Part shown: positions 1 through 11,464 of the stretch, one piece after another
Numbering within the stretch: the first letter of the stretch is position 1
Layout of the letters: each line of letters begins with the position of its first letter
Origin: Marsupella aquatica
Taxonomy: Eukaryota; Marchantiophyta
NCBI GenBank assembly: GCA_973895155.1
Contig: OZ316895.1
Coordinates: 18,786,001 to 18,850,000, forward strand
DNA: 64,000 nucleotides
Direction: 5' to 3'
Made by a program: the position numbers and the translations under genes
Notes under the pieces: generated by a model
The model's input: the letters and a program-made list of their open reading frames with translations, nothing else
The model's database searches: none
What the model was told of the DNA's origin: nothing

Positions 1-1654
1 GCCAAGGAGGCCGTTTCTCCCAAGCTTCTGCCCATAATTGATCAAAGTCAGTGAGAGGCTCGGCCTGCTTCTCACTAAGCCATTTTATTTCCTCCGGCCA
101 ATCACCGCTTGGTAGCTACCGTTCCTGTATGTCATTTCGGGCCCTCCACTCGTTGAGTTTCTCCTTCAGACCTGCCTCGGCTTCCTTCCATTTGGTCAAA
201 TTCCAATGGTGTCACGTCCGGTGGAGGAGACTCTGGGGTTTTTTGATCCTCCGGCTTGCCATAAAAGACTGAGGGAAGTCTTCTACAAAACCTTCCCAAC
301 GTTCTCACTCCTGGCACCGGTCTCTCCCCATGATCGACATAATCATCATCGTAGTCATCCACATTAACCTGACTATCGAGCATGCCGGCCTCTTCTGCAA
401 AGCCCCCAATCTACCTCTGAGTATTGTTGGGCTGCCACTGGTTGATTTACCTCCACCGGTTCCTCAACTTGGGCCCGGCTAGAAGCTCTAAGGACTAGCC
501 TCTCCTGACTACGGCCTCGGCTTCCATCTTCTGACTCCAAATCCATTTGCTCATCTCGTTTCTTTCTTTCTTCGGTAGTCATCTTCCTCTCTACCAGTTG
601 AATACTTGCATATGGGTTATTATGAGTAGGCCGTTGCAACGGATTTCTCACCACATCATACGTTACCACCTCTGGTTCCTTGAGAGGGGAATTCTCCCAT
701 CCCTGGACTGCTTGTGTTGCCGGCCTATTCTCCCGTCCCTGGACTGCCTGTGTTGCCGGCCTCTTCTCTTGCCCTTGCTTGTTCAGGGGCTGCTCGTCCT
801 CCTCCTCCACCCATGCTGTAATCGGCATCCTCTCCTGTAGTGGTAACACAGGTGCAAAAGACTGGCTTCTTGCATATTGGCAAAGTAATTGTAGATGGTA
901 CCCTAATCTGGATACCGCTCCTTCCCCAATACTCTATTTCTCTTCATTTAATGCCTTCTTTAACTGCATTAAAAGATAGCCGTTGTAGTCTTGGCTTGAA
1001 TCGATATTCTCCACCAAAAATACCTGGGCCTTGCCGATCTCTACTCTCGGCAATGTACAATGTAGCATGACTTGTAAGAAATCAATCAACTGCCCCACAT
1101 GTGGATTAGTGCATTGATTTCTAAAGAACCCATTCTTAGTAGAGGGCCCTCGAAATGATCGGAATTGGTTATCCGGCAATGTCTTTGGCTGCTCCACGTA
1201 CCTTAGTTTTATTCCCTTGTGGAAGAGCGAAGATGGCTTCAATTAGTGCTGGCAATAATTCCACCACCTTCCCATACATCAGTAACGTGTTAGAAGAAGC
1301 CTCCCAACATCCTACGAAGTCTAACAGATCTTCGACTGGTATGCCAATTAACCGCCATGGTAACCAAATGAATCCCTCTAAGCCGGTGTCGTTCATGTAT
1401 CCAGAATACTTGTTATCCTGGATGGCACAGGAGACCTCATCTTCTTCTCGTGCAAACTGTAGTTGTAAGTCGGCAGGTAGCTTATCCGCCCAACCCGTCA
1501 TAAACTTATCCTCTACTGCCCTATCACAAATTGGCACGGCTTTAGCCTTGGCCTGCCTCTCCGATTGATTCCACTTAGCTGGTGTTGCAAATGCCAAACT
1601 ACCTTTACGCTTCATCTCTTCAGTTCCTAAGAACTCTCCAAGAATGGCTTCCTT
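1..1654 (-). mobile_element. Family A element, 3' part of a split copy
   Basis: Minus-strand remains of the same coiled-coil protein element found at 4062-8761 and 16073-24478. Recognisable pieces, read right to left, are the EMKRKG block near 1600, the REED block near 1450, GPSTKNGFFRN near 1140, DYNGYLL near 980, and VPGVRTLGRF then SPPPDVTP near 310-210. Several frameshifts and stops break it, so it is a pseudogene. The copy runs off the left edge of the window. Its 5' part is at 24641-25312: the two halves meet in frame (WTK then EAILGE) once CACTA-1 and one copy of the CTT duplication are removed. It is more diverged from the two complete copies than they are from each other. Confidence 0.85.
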
Positions 1655-1660
1655 CACAAC

Positions 1661-2330
1661 TACATTATCTGCTTGATTAACGTAATTTAAGCAGACGTTA
1701 ATTGCGACGTTCAGTCGACGTGTGGAAAAGTCCCACACAATGACGTTTAAGTAGCGATGTTACTAATGATGTACATCCGGACGTTCTTAACGTAGCATTA
1801 CACAACGTACTTAACGTCGCCGACTGTGACGTTCTCCACTTAACGTTGTATTAGACGACATTACCATCAACGCACCATTGTTGATAACATGGCCTATTGA
1901 TGTGGCTAGAAATGACGTTAGACATTGTTTAACCAAGTTTGATACGTTGTACATTGCCATGTAAGACACCATGTTTAATAGGTACAACATAATTTAGTTG
2001 GTTAAGTGTGACATTTCTTACGATGTTTGGTACGGTCTACACAGTAAATAACATGGTTATCTACTTCTGTATGCGGACGTACATTGGGGAACGTAGTCCA
2101 TCACAATGTTCGGAACAGTTAAGAGTGTAACACAACAGGATGTATACACGATTAGGCACGGTAGTATACGTGATTAGGCACGATAGTACGTGACTGGTTC
2201 GGGTTGTTGTTCTGGTTCAATATAGAATACATGCATTCATTATACACATTGTAACCTGGAATGATATGCCACCACAAATGGGTGTTTTGAATACAAATCC
2301 GAGATGTAACATACAAAATTAAACCTCCTA
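1661..2330. repeat. ACGT-motif-rich left subterminal region of CACTA-1
   Basis: No credible gene. The stretch to about 2160 is packed with AACGTC, GACGTT, AACGTA and their one-step variants (AATGTC, GATGTT), on both strands at irregular 10-40-bp spacing. Subterminal arrays of short transposase-binding words are a known feature of CACTA elements. Binding here is inference. Confidence 0.6.
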
Positions 2331-2331
2331 G

Positions 2332-2746
2332 CTAATGTCGTTGAGATTGCCTATCACATCTTAACTGTCCGCCTCGCAGGCGCAGCTCGTACCTCTGGTC
2401 ATCTTGCTCTGAGGTACTACTATCTGGCTCCGGCGCAACCTTGCTTCTTGTTGTTCTAGTGCTACGAGGTACCCTAGTGGAATGCCTCTCACCACTGCTC
2501 CTCCTCCTCTCTCTATCTCTCCGTCTTTCTCTGTCTCCCTCCTTGCATCTCTCCCTCCCTCGTCCTCCTTCAGGGAAAAGATCACGAGAAGTCCCACCAT
2601 GCTGTCCGCATGGTACCGGGGCCTCCTCCTGGGTACCCTCCTCAAGCGGGACGGTGTCAGCATCCTCATCCTCTGCAATGGGTCGTGCTACTAAACCCTC
2701 TGGTGCAGTCCAATCCACTTGTATACAAGACACAGTTTCAGTCTAG
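2332..2746 (-). CDS. Hypothetical acidic/arginine-rich exon of CACTA-1
   Basis: An open minus-strand segment of about 133 codons ends in a stop at 2332. The N-terminal part is acidic (EDEDADTVPLEEG), followed by a charged arginine-rich run (RERRRDRERRRSSGER) and a serine/aspartate tail. No family is recognised. A plausible acceptor site (CTAG before 2746) suggests it is a downstream exon of the minus-strand gene at 3181-4061/8767-9106, or a separate small gene. Low complexity means part of the open frame could be compositional. Confidence 0.35.
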
Positions 2747-3180
2747 GTTGGCACAAGATATGCTTTCACTCTACATCTATGGAATGGTGTTAATACAACG
2801 TAGCCAAGACATCACTACTTACTGGGAAGTCTTTGGGAGTTGAATCAAGCTTGCCCATAGGGCTGCCGGGCCATATCGCTTGGAGTACAAGTGCTCCTGC
2901 TCACTTGGGTCGGCATCTCGGCCATACTTTTGCTTCTGCAGCAAAAATCACATTACATCGTTCAAGAGGAGGTACTTTACACACCTCACCACTACGTTAA
3001 ACCAATTGCGTCATCCCAAACGACGTTATAGATTACTCGATGGCACTAACATCGCAACAACAACGTGAGGGGTAGTGTAACGTTGTCTTGTGAGACGTAA
3101 AGGGTGAAATACAACAAGTTTAACGACGTTCTATTCTGCAATGGAGATGTTAATCTAAAAGAACGACGTTAGTTACTGTT
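2747..3180. other. Non-coding stretch with ACGT words
   Basis: No supported gene. From about 2985 to 3180 the AACGTC/GACGTT words of CACTA-1 reappear. They sit just downstream of the stop of the minus-strand gene ending at 3181. Confidence 0.5.
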
Positions 3181-4061
3181 TCACACCGAAGCAGCACCAC
3201 AAGGCATTGATTTGAATGATTGCGCAATGTGAAATGGAAGATAACTGACATAGGTTGCAAGAAATCCTCCCCATCCTCCCTGCCCCCAGAAATTTGTCAC
3301 CTTCTTGCCACTCACTTTTTGAACAACATTGGCCTTGTCTCCCATACGCACTCGCTTTCCAACTGGGGTGTTCGGGGCTGCTTCGAGTTCACTGACAATC
3401 AATTTGAAGTCAGCTTCGCTCATGCCATCAGGTTTCTTATACTCCCCCGTCCTTATGCACCTGAGTTTGCGCACCTTTGCTCTCCACCTGAACCGTCGAT
3501 CAGCGAGGTGATTCACAATCTTCTTCCTGATGTGGCGGTAGTCAATCTCTTGCCCATTTCTGAATCCAACCCACACATCATTTAGGAGCACCTGGAACTT
3601 CTTTTTGTTATGTACCAGCTCCTTCCAGGTCGTCCAATCGGGGCAGTGTTTAGTTACACAGGTCTGCACTATGTTTGTGAGTGCTTTCTCATCCAGAACG
3701 TCCGGCCTTGCATCAAAAGCAGCAAGGGTGATGGTGGGGAGGTGCTCCTTGCTGGCAGGAGCTTGTTGAGGATGTGATCGCCGCTCTGAATGTGAGTGCT
3801 CCTTTCTCCTCTCTGCTCCATGATGTCGATCTCCCCTGCGTCTCTTTGACCTTGATGTCTTTGCATTGTGCTCATTGGTTCCTTTCCCCTTTCGCCTTCT
3901 CCTTTCAGTGCTGCTATTTGACAAAGACCGAGATTGCCTCCTCCTCCTATGTGCTTGACGGTCCCCCCTCTCATCGTCTGCCCTGTATCTCTCATGTGCG
4001 ATCCTCACTTGACTCTTGATAGGGGTTTGAGCAGTTGCCTGAGAATCTAGCTGGATCTCAC
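3181..4061 (-). pseudogene. TNPA-like accessory gene of CACTA-1, 3' part
   Basis: This minus-strand frame ends at 3181. It contains an arginine/serine/histidine-rich low-complexity block and then a folded-looking C-terminal half of about 170 residues with conserved tryptophans and a basic helix (HIRKKIVNHLADRRFRWR). That layout resembles the second, DNA-binding protein of CACTA elements (TNPA / Ptta-En/Spm type), an assignment by resemblance only. The gene is split by family A copy 2. Removing that element and one CTCAC duplication joins this part in frame to the codons at 8767-9106, giving a protein of roughly 410 residues starting at MSHPG. I see no stop in either part, so the insertion is the main lesion. 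Confidence 0.55.
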
Positions 4062-4429
4062 TGTGATGCCTAGCCAGGAATCACTGGGCTAGTTTTAGGG
4101 GAAAAGGGAAGTGTACCCTAGAAACACCTTAGTATAGTTACATAAATAAGGAAAATATAAACAATTAAGGGTGACTATGGAACCCGAGCCGAGGCCGGAA
4201 GTAAGGACGCCAGGGGAGAGAACACAATTAGGGTTAGGGCACGCTAAGTGTCGATGGCTAGGGGTAACCAACGGGAGGGAGAACCAGAGGAGGAGAGGGG
4301 TAAGGACCGCTCGCGAGGCTCATTTGCAAACATGAACTGGGCAGGCGACTACGGGCGGCCAACTACTGTCAACTGCTTAGGCAAGCGCTCAGGGTGGGAA
4401 CAAATACCGACTATCAACTCGAGAAGGGT

Positions 4430-7400
4430 ATGAGCAATGTCAATCAAGCGACACATTTTTGGGGATGCCTGTTCGAACAGGCAACTGAGTACATTGGGAC
4501 TTACGAGGACGAAGAATCGGAGAGAGCAGCTCGAGAACGGCAGGAGCTCGCCCGATTGTGGGAGCTGCAGAAAGCTGCCTTCTTAGGAGGAGAACTCATC
4601 AAGGCTGAATTCCTGTGGACGCCTACTAGCAACGAGCTAGACGACCTGCTATTTTGCGAAGACAGAGTCGTTGGCATCCGCGAAGCCATTAAACGCTACA
4701 ACGACATACACTGGGAGTTGAAGGGTAGCACGGAGGGGTGGACAAAGGCAACCGTGCTAGGAGAGACATCCACGGCAGCCGAGATGAAGAGGAAGGGGAA
4801 CAACGAAGAGGCCACCTCGGCAAAAAGAACGAGGTTGGCGGCACCAAAGAAGCCAGCAAAAAAGGAGAGCAGGAGGCAGAGAGAAGCTGAGGAGGAGGAG
4901 GTCGACCCCATCAATGCCATTCCAACAAGAGATGACACCTGGAAAGGCTGGGCGGCGATTCTCCCCGAGGAAGTGCAATTACACTTTGCACGGGAGGAGG
5001 ATGCATGCTTTACGGCTATGCAGACTCAGAAATACCAGGGCTTCATGGCCGGATCCGGCTTGGAAGTCTTCGTAAAGTTACCGTGGCTGAAGCCGGAGGT
5101 GCCGGATTCAGACTTACTAGAATTTGTGGGATCATGAGAGTCCGAGACCAATTCCACAAGGTTGTATGGGAAGGATTTCTATCTCACTCCCGAGGTGATT
5201 GCCGAAGTGTTTGGCTTGCCGAAGGGCAATAAAACCAAGGTAGATACCAGGAAGACTTTGCCAGACAAGGAGTTCCGGTCGTTTCCCGGGCCTTCAACAA
5301 AGAATGGCTTCTTCCGAAACACCTGCACCAACCCGCATATAGGAGAGATGATCGATTTCTTGCGGGTGACCATGCATTGCAACTGGCCGAGACCAGAGAT
5401 CTGCAAGGCACAGGTCTATCTGGCAGAGAGGCCAGACCCAAGCCGGGACTACAATGGTTACCTCCTCACTCAACTAAAGAAGATCTTGAAGGAGGAACAA
5501 CTGGTGATCGGCAAGGGAAGCGTGTCCCGGCTTGGCTATCACGTACCGCTATTATGCCGGTATGCCCGAAGTAAGACCTTTGCCCCGGTACTTCCCCTAC
5601 AGGCAAGGGCACCAGAGGGAGGTTCCGGAACAGAGGCCGGCAACGGAGAAACCCAACCCGCCCGACAGTCCTACAATCGAGCAGGTGTTTAGGCCAAGGA
5701 TGGAGGACTTGCCGATGCAACAACCAGGCATGCAAAATCTGCTGAAATTGCTGGAGAAAGAAAAGAGAACGGCAACGGCAACGGCAACGGCACCAATGCA
5801 GGACACTGCTCCAGAGGTAGGCCTAAGCCGGCTTACAAGGGAAAACCCCTTTACTGGGGTCAAGGAGAGAAGGAGGCCGGAACACGAGCCGAGAGTCCGG
5901 ATGTTTGTCGGAGCCTCAAGTCCCAAAGTCGAGGAGAAGCAGGCCGTAGCTCCCGGCCACGACAAGGAGAACAAAAGATCAACACGGAAGCCGGAGGAGG
6001 AACCAAGACCGGTGAGAGGTGAAGCCGTGTTCACAACAAAACCAGGAGAACAGCGGGAGAAGCCGGTAGTCCAAGCCGAGGAGGAGGCGGTAGAGGACTA
6101 CAGCAATGATGACTCCGGCTACGGGTTGGATCATCATGTTCCAGGAGTAAGGACCTGTGGCCGGTTCATCCCCACGCTCCCAAGAGTAGTTGGAGGAGAC
6201 CCGAGCCAGCAGAGCAGACCCGAGTCTCCCCCACCAGATGTCGCTCCCCCGAGCTTTGACGGCATAAAACAGACTGCGCAGGAATTTCAGGAGCAAATCA
6301 GGGAGGAAGAGGAGGCAGCCCTGGCTAGGGAAAAGGATTTACCAAGAGGAGAACGGCCAGAGGACATCAGGCGGCTTGCAGAAAAATGAAGCATCCCTCT
6401 AGCCACAATAGAAGAGATCCGCAAGGCGGCTTGGGAACAAAGGCCGCGGTGGATGATGCCGATGACTTCTACTTCCTCCACCTATGCTAAAAATAGAGCC
6501 ATGGAGTACGGGGAAATGTGTGGAGAGCTGGCGCTCAACATCTTTGGGGAGGAGTTGGAGCAAGGACCCTTTTTTCAGAGGGAGATGTTGGAGAAGCGCC
6601 AATTAGAAGAAGCAATGGCTTTGGAAAGAAGCAAGAAGGACGAGGTCATCCGTCGGCTTAGGGCAAGGGAAGCCGAAATCAAAGACCTGAGGGCGGCCAA
6701 GAAAGCCCAGGATGAGCTACGGATTAAGCGGCATGAGCTAAATATCATGCAGGGCCAATTGGATATCGCATAGTCTGATAATCGGATTATCAAGAATAAA
6801 CTGACTCGAACCCAAGGAGAGTTGGCCGATGCGATCAAGGAGCGGGAGAAGTGGAAGTGAGAGCTGAGGGATGCAGAGGAGGCCCACATAACAGCCAACA
6901 ACCGGGCCATGGCGGAGACCCAGAGAAGGGAAAGGGCATTGAAGGGGGAGCTCGAGGTTATCCGCGGAGCCCTTGAGCAGAAGGAGGCCGAGTTAGGGAA
7001 ATCCTATCAAGGGATTATTGTGCTGCAGCAGGAGCTTGCGTCCCTGACGGCCAGCTTCAAAGCCGACCTACGTGAGAAGGACAATATGCTCGATCAGACT
7101 TACGCCAAGATGAACCAGATGGAGTCTGTCATCATTGCAGAGCTTGACAATGAGTTAAGAGCGACCCGGGAGGAGAGAGCTGCATTTAAAAAGGAATTGG
7201 AGGAAGCCCACAAGGAGCTGGAGGAGGCGTGCAAGGACCTGGACGAAGTGCAAGAAGAGTTGGAGGAAAGCACGCGGAAGCTAGAGAACTTACAACGACG
7301 AGCGGACAACCAAACGGAGCGGTTGAAGAAACAAGCCGCAGTATTTAAGTGCTTGGCTTCATCAGGGCCAACTCAAATTGAGGCCACTAAGTTACCAGGA

Positions 7401-7847
7401 GTGGTACTGGCCGAAGGACAAGCCGCGCCATTTGCACCAGTGCCGGAAGTAAGTGGGAAGGGGAAGGGGCCAGCTGCCGAACCAGAAAAGAAGAAGAAGC
7501 GGAAACCTTCAAGGTCAAGGACTAATACGGCTCCACAGGCCGTGGTGACCAAGGAGGTAGACCCAGCACCGACCTCAGGCAGGGTTACGGCAGAAGATCC
7601 AACTACCCTAGAAGAAGGGGATGACAAAGCCAAGGCCAGGATACTCGGTAATGAAGCCGAGGCTGAGGCCGTAGCCGAGGCTGATGTTGAAGCCGATGCC
7701 AATGCCGATGTCGGGGGGGGACCCAGTCAGGCCGATGGAGAGTTGACTCAGTCAAGGGCAGGTAATCTGTCAGAGTACAAACCTACTGCAGTGGTTGAGG
7801 AGGAAGCGTTGGGGGCATCCACTGAGGAACAGACACCGCTGCCATGA
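4430..7847 (+). pseudogene. Family A coiled-coil protein gene (broken)
   Basis: One long gene of about 1,130 codons. The start at MSNVNQA (4430) is shared by all copies. Order: an N-terminal globular part with HFWGCLF, a central domain (YGKDFYLTPEVIAEVFGLP at about 5160-5220, then GPSTKNGFFRN and DYNGYLL) resembling the gag-like domain of plant transposon proteins, a proline/acidic linker (VPGVRTCGRF, RPESPPPDVAP), a long heptad coiled coil (about 6500-7340), a KKKKRKPS basic patch, and an acidic A/E/D tail. Lesions: TGA at 5135-5137 where copy 3 has TGG, a frameshift near 5560, and stops near 6387, 6771 and 6858. A structural (gag-like) role is inference. Confidence 0.7.
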
Positions 7848-8761
7848 CGGTGGTGGAGGGCCGCTCCTTTCAAGGAGGGCGGACGTGGAGGGAGGAGGCG
7901 TGAGTGGGCAGGGTGGGCTCAGATCTCTAAGTTTAGGATTAGGATCAGGACCAGGAGGCGGCCCTGACACTTAGCTTAGTGGGATGGCGGTTCCACTGGT
8001 AAGAGAAACACTTGTACTCCTGCCTCGCTGTACATAGGTAGATTTAGTTAGGTAGATTAGGCTTACGCTGCAAAGAATTAGGCGGATTCACTACCAGGAT
8101 AAGTACCTAGGCAGCGGGGAGCTCAGGGCCTCTTCTTTAGCAAGTTTTTAGTTGCACCAGCCGGGCTGGGATCAAGTAGTAAGAGAAGCTCTCGTTTAGT
8201 CATACAATGACCCTTGTGTATATTCATGTTTCCTCATGCCTAAGAGCTGAATAGAGTTGGCCTCACGGCTTAGTTCGCAGAGCTTGTGTATGAGATGTAC
8301 TGTTTGTATGGCAAGTGCATGGTATGACTCAGTCAGAAGGAGTCATTTTGCTATTTGTGTGTCGCATTAACTTGTGTGAAGAGTGCCCACATCAACTAAT
8401 AGATGAAGGAAAGTAAGCAAGGGAGTGAGAGTTGGATGTGTCGAGCTGAGAGAGGTCTTAGCGGCTTAACCAAGCCTATTGGGGATCATTCCGGCGGCGG
8501 AATCCAAATATACCTAACAAGAAGGAGGGGAAGACAGGGGAAGACAAGGGAAGGCCTAGATTAGGCCGGCTACGTATCTCATGACCCGATGAAGGATCTG
8601 TCCAGTATATGTGTGTAAAATGTTAATAGTAGTAGTAGAAGGAGGTTAGCAGCGTCCCATGCCACTAAGCCGCGAAAACGGCCTCGCCAACCGCAAAACC
8701 TACGGGAATCGGCTTGTGAAGGGGGGTTTCTGGGGTTTAGGGAGCCATGGGACGCACCACA
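7848..8761 (+). other. 3' non-coding part of family A copy 2
   Basis: No gene is seen. The sequence is collinear with 23578-24478 in copy 3, including the GTGTATATTCATG stretch and a conserved terminal block ending GGGACGCACCACA. Such conservation of a 0.9-kb untranslated end in a family with diverged coding copies suggests it carries signals for transcription or transposition. Confidence 0.6.
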
Positions 8762-8766
8762 CTCAC

Positions 8767-9106
8767 AGAAGGTTGGATCGTCCCAACCATCGTCTGCTAG
8801 TGTTGGGAATGTAGGTAGCAGATCAATCAATGCCCCATCAAGCTCTCCAACGACATCTGGCGCTTCAACCTCAACCACCTCCTCTTGGTCGGGAGCATTG
8901 GCCTCAATACTCTCTAGGTACTCTATAAACCTGGACTCCTTCGTTCCATGTCCTCCCATGAATTGCCAGCTATGGTTGAAGGCCTGGACTAGTGAATGTG
9001 TTGAATGTAGTGCTGTATGCACCTTCTCCATCTCCTCTGGATCCTCCATGGCCACCTTCACTGCATCAAAGTTCACACTGCATGGAAGGTAGCCTGGATG
9101 AGACAT
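8767..9106 (-). pseudogene. TNPA-like accessory gene of CACTA-1, 5' part
   Basis: Minus-strand codons from MSHPGYLP (9106) to FCE at the family A junction. The protein is acidic (DQEEVVEVEAPD) with predicted helices. It continues in frame at 4061 once the inserted element is removed, so this is the first part of the gene ending at 3181. The open frame extends upstream to 9196, but MSHPG is the better start because upstream codons run towards ACGT-rich non-coding DNA. The gene is transcribed away from the transposase gene starting near 9559, with the ACGT-rich segment between them acting as a shared promoter region (inference). Confidence 0.5.
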
Positions 9107-9229
9107 GGCGGGCAATTCTGTGAGGTAGAGGAGACCAAGAGCTGTGAGGATTAGAGGTGCATTGGGGAATGTCAAATGTGACTCGCATTTTAACACGACC
9201 CCAATGTTTTCTGAAGGAAATGACCGGGG

Positions 9230-9475
9230 AAACGCTTAACCTCGCGGGCTCGCCATTTCTTGCAATTTACATCGTTTTAATGTCTCTTTAACGTCATTTT
9301 AATGTCCTGTTTACGTCGCTTCCAAATGACGTTTCCTATGAACACCTTGTCCTAAACGACGTTAAGTTTAGGAACGTCATGCTGTAAGATGTAACCGACA
9401 TCGGACAGGGTTTAAGCGGGACATTAAATGTTAGGGTTTTTTTTTAAATGATGTTAAAACTAATATTAGGTTGTA
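9230..9475. promoter_or_regulatory. ACGT-rich divergent intergenic region of CACTA-1
   Basis: Lies between the minus-strand accessory gene and the plus-strand transposase gene. Contains repeated AACGTC/GACGTT words and their C-to-T variants. No core promoter can be named with confidence. Confidence 0.4.
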
Positions 9476-9558
9476 ATTTGTAGGGTTTTAAGGATGGGTT
9501 TTTGTGAGGGGTTTTGTATAGGTTTTTCTCAAATGATAGATGGTTTTATTGGTTGCAG

Positions 9559-10083
9559 GACATGGTGATCTATGACTCTCTGTCCGATGACACAAATGAT
9601 GGGGATACAATTGTTGGTCGCAGATACCGGCATCATGATAGGGGTAGGGATTATTCTCCTGATAGTAGGAGGGACTACTCGCCAGAGCGGAGGAGGGACG
9701 ACTCGCCGAGAAGGAGGAGGGACTACTCTTCAGAGAGGAGGAGGGACTACTCTTCGAAGAGGAGGAGGGACTACTCTTCGAAGAGGAGGTCGAGACATCG
9801 TAGATCTTGACGTCATCGCCATCGACAGAAGCAGGAGGATAGGAGAGATAGGAGCCCCCATCGGCCATATGACGTTCATCATCATCCAGAGCCCCATGGT
9901 CACAGCTCACCTTCCTCTTTGGACGAGGGGTGTGGAGAGGCCATGGTTGCTCTTCATGGGATTGGACAAGTCCGAAAGATGCCTTGCCCTTGTAGACGAT
10001 GCAAGGGTGTTGTATCTCACGAGAGGACTACTGTCGTTAGCCATTTAGGGATGCATGGTTGTCATGTACCACCAATACCCGAG
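9559..10083 (+). pseudogene. CACTA-1 transposase exon: RS-rich segment plus transposase-associated motif
   Basis: Acceptor GGTTGCAG precedes 9559; ATG at 9562. The exon begins with tandem RRDYS-type arginine/serine repeats (about 9640-9800), unusual for a transposase. A single in-frame TGA (9808-9810, likely CGA originally) interrupts it. The same frame then encodes CPCRRC...HLGMHGC (about 9985-10060), matching the N-terminal transposase-associated zinc motif (CPCxxC...HL) of TNP2-type proteins. It ends at donor GAG/GTGAGT (10083/10084), joining in phase 0 to the acceptor at 10214. Confidence 0.6.
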
Positions 10084-10214
10084 GTGAGTTTCCTTCTTAT
10101 TGCAAAACCATTTTGCTTAACTTTAGCTATCACAAGGTTGGAGTACTTTGCCTTCAATCATGAATGCTCAAGTTTGCTGGCATGTTGAGATTTTCTTGCT
10201 TACATGTGGAACAG

Positions 10215-10951
10215 ATTCTGGTTGTGCCGTCACCTCCTAAGGACAGCATGAGAGAGGTTGCACGTCGAGCTCTGACTGCACTGGTGCCCCCATCAGCTCT
10301 AGATGCCACTTTGAGGGCAATAGACCATGTTTTTGATAGGAGGAGGGTTTCACAGGTGCACCCTATTGAGAGGGGAGTCGTGGTCAATACCAGACCACGG
10401 TCTTTGGAGTCTCGTCCGCCTAGGGCGAGGCCACCACATTGTCCTTTTCTTGATGCATCTATTGCTCGGGCACCGAGAGAGTTGCATGGGAGAGCCTTGG
10501 ACATTGTAAAGGACTCCTTCCCTACCCAATTTGGGCTCCCTGTGGACCTTCCAATTAGGGAGCCTATCATAGTTTGGGATCGCCCATGGGTCCTCCTCCC
10601 CTCCACACTCCTCAGCTCTTTCCATTCTATGGGCCTAAGTATTTTGCTCAACGATGGCGAATCTTGTCTCGACAATGTCCGACCTTTGGTCGATATGGCA
10701 TGTCGGTCAAGCTTGACCCTAGGTATGCTCAGATGGATGGTTACCCGCCGCGCATTGGAAACCTGGCGGGTTACATCAATAGCACATTGGGTTCTCGGCG
10801 TTCAGGTTTTAGGCCAAACACTGAGTGGCATGAGTACCATGACCAGACTCACCCTTGTTTGCCCATGGCTTGTACGCATTACATCTTGACCCATGCTACC
10901 CGCACCATTAGAGCAGGGGAAGAGATTCTTGTAGATTATGATTGGCATTGA
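10215..10951 (+). pseudogene. SET-like domain exon within the CACTA-1 transposase gene
   Basis: After acceptor AACAG (10214) the frame encodes a proline/arginine-rich stretch. A one-base frame change between about 10560 and 10640 leads into a segment that reads like the C-terminal half of a SET lysine methyltransferase: IGNLAGYIN (SET NxxRxxNH region), PNTEW, and ATRTIRAGEEILVDYDWH (the GEE-x-x-x-DY signature). The N-terminal half of SET (GxG motif) is not clearly seen and the invariant NH is replaced by NS, so activity is doubtful. It ends in TGA at 10951, or splices before it. Either CACTA-1 captured a SET gene, as SETMAR did in a mariner context, or this is an independent gene between transposase exons. 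Confidence 0.55.
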
Positions 10952-11065
10952 CGAAATGACATATTTGTAATTTATGGACCCATTGTTGCATAATACATTG
11001 TTGCGTTGTTTACTGCGTTTGATTATATATGACTTTGTATCAAATATTGGATTTTACAATTGTAG

Positions 11066-11427
11066 GATGGTGCATATGTTACTCCTACACCTCACCCATC
11101 CATGATGACAATGTCAGCGCGTGCCTTTCACCTACGTGCCACTCTAAATTTTGATGATGATGAAGATGATGACTTGGAGCCTGATGATTTGGATAGTGAC
11201 CATGAGGAGTACCATGATGCATATGATGGAGACTTTGATGAGGATGATGGAGATGAGGGGGATGCACCCATTCTTGAAGAGGATGCTTTTGCCCACCTTG
11301 TGGACGTTCACTTTGGACCACATGCACCTGAGGGCAAGAGGCCTACCATGGAAGTAGACCAGGATGATTGGGACCAGTTGGAAATGGAAGCCAGAACTCC
11401 ACTCTTCTTGGATTCTCCATCATCACG
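11066..11427 (+). pseudogene. CACTA-1 transposase acidic exon
   Basis: Acceptor TTGTAG (11060-11065) and donor CG/GTAAGC (11427/11428). Encodes an acidic stretch rich in Asp/Glu (for example DDDEDDDLEPDD) ending WDQLEMEARTPLFLDSPSSR. This fits the acidic segment and the following 'A..PLYPG' region upstream of the TNP2 core. Confidence 0.55.
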
Positions 11428-11464
11428 GTAAGCTTCTTTTTTTCACAATATTTAATGAATTTAG

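Larger units (their letters stand above)
4062..8761 (+). mobile_element. Family A element, complete copy 2 (4.7 kb)
   Basis: Starts TGTGATGCC, ends GCACCACA, and is flanked by CTCAC on both sides (4057-4061 and 8762-8766), a 5-bp duplication. The same termini with a different 5-bp duplication occur at copy 3. The outer 8 bp form an imperfect inverted repeat (TGTGATGC / TGTGGTGC). No long terminal direct repeats, reverse transcriptase, integrase or DDE transposase are visible. TG...CA ends plus a 5-bp duplication suggest retroviral-type integrase in trans, either a non-autonomous LTR-type derivative or a very long solo LTR that carries a gene. The 5' end can form a small hairpin (GTGAT...ATCAC). 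Confidence 0.85.

Noticed and set aside
4062-8761. Family A as a CACTA or MULE element
   Set aside because: Its duplication is 5 bp in two copies, not 3 or 9, and no matching transposase is present.
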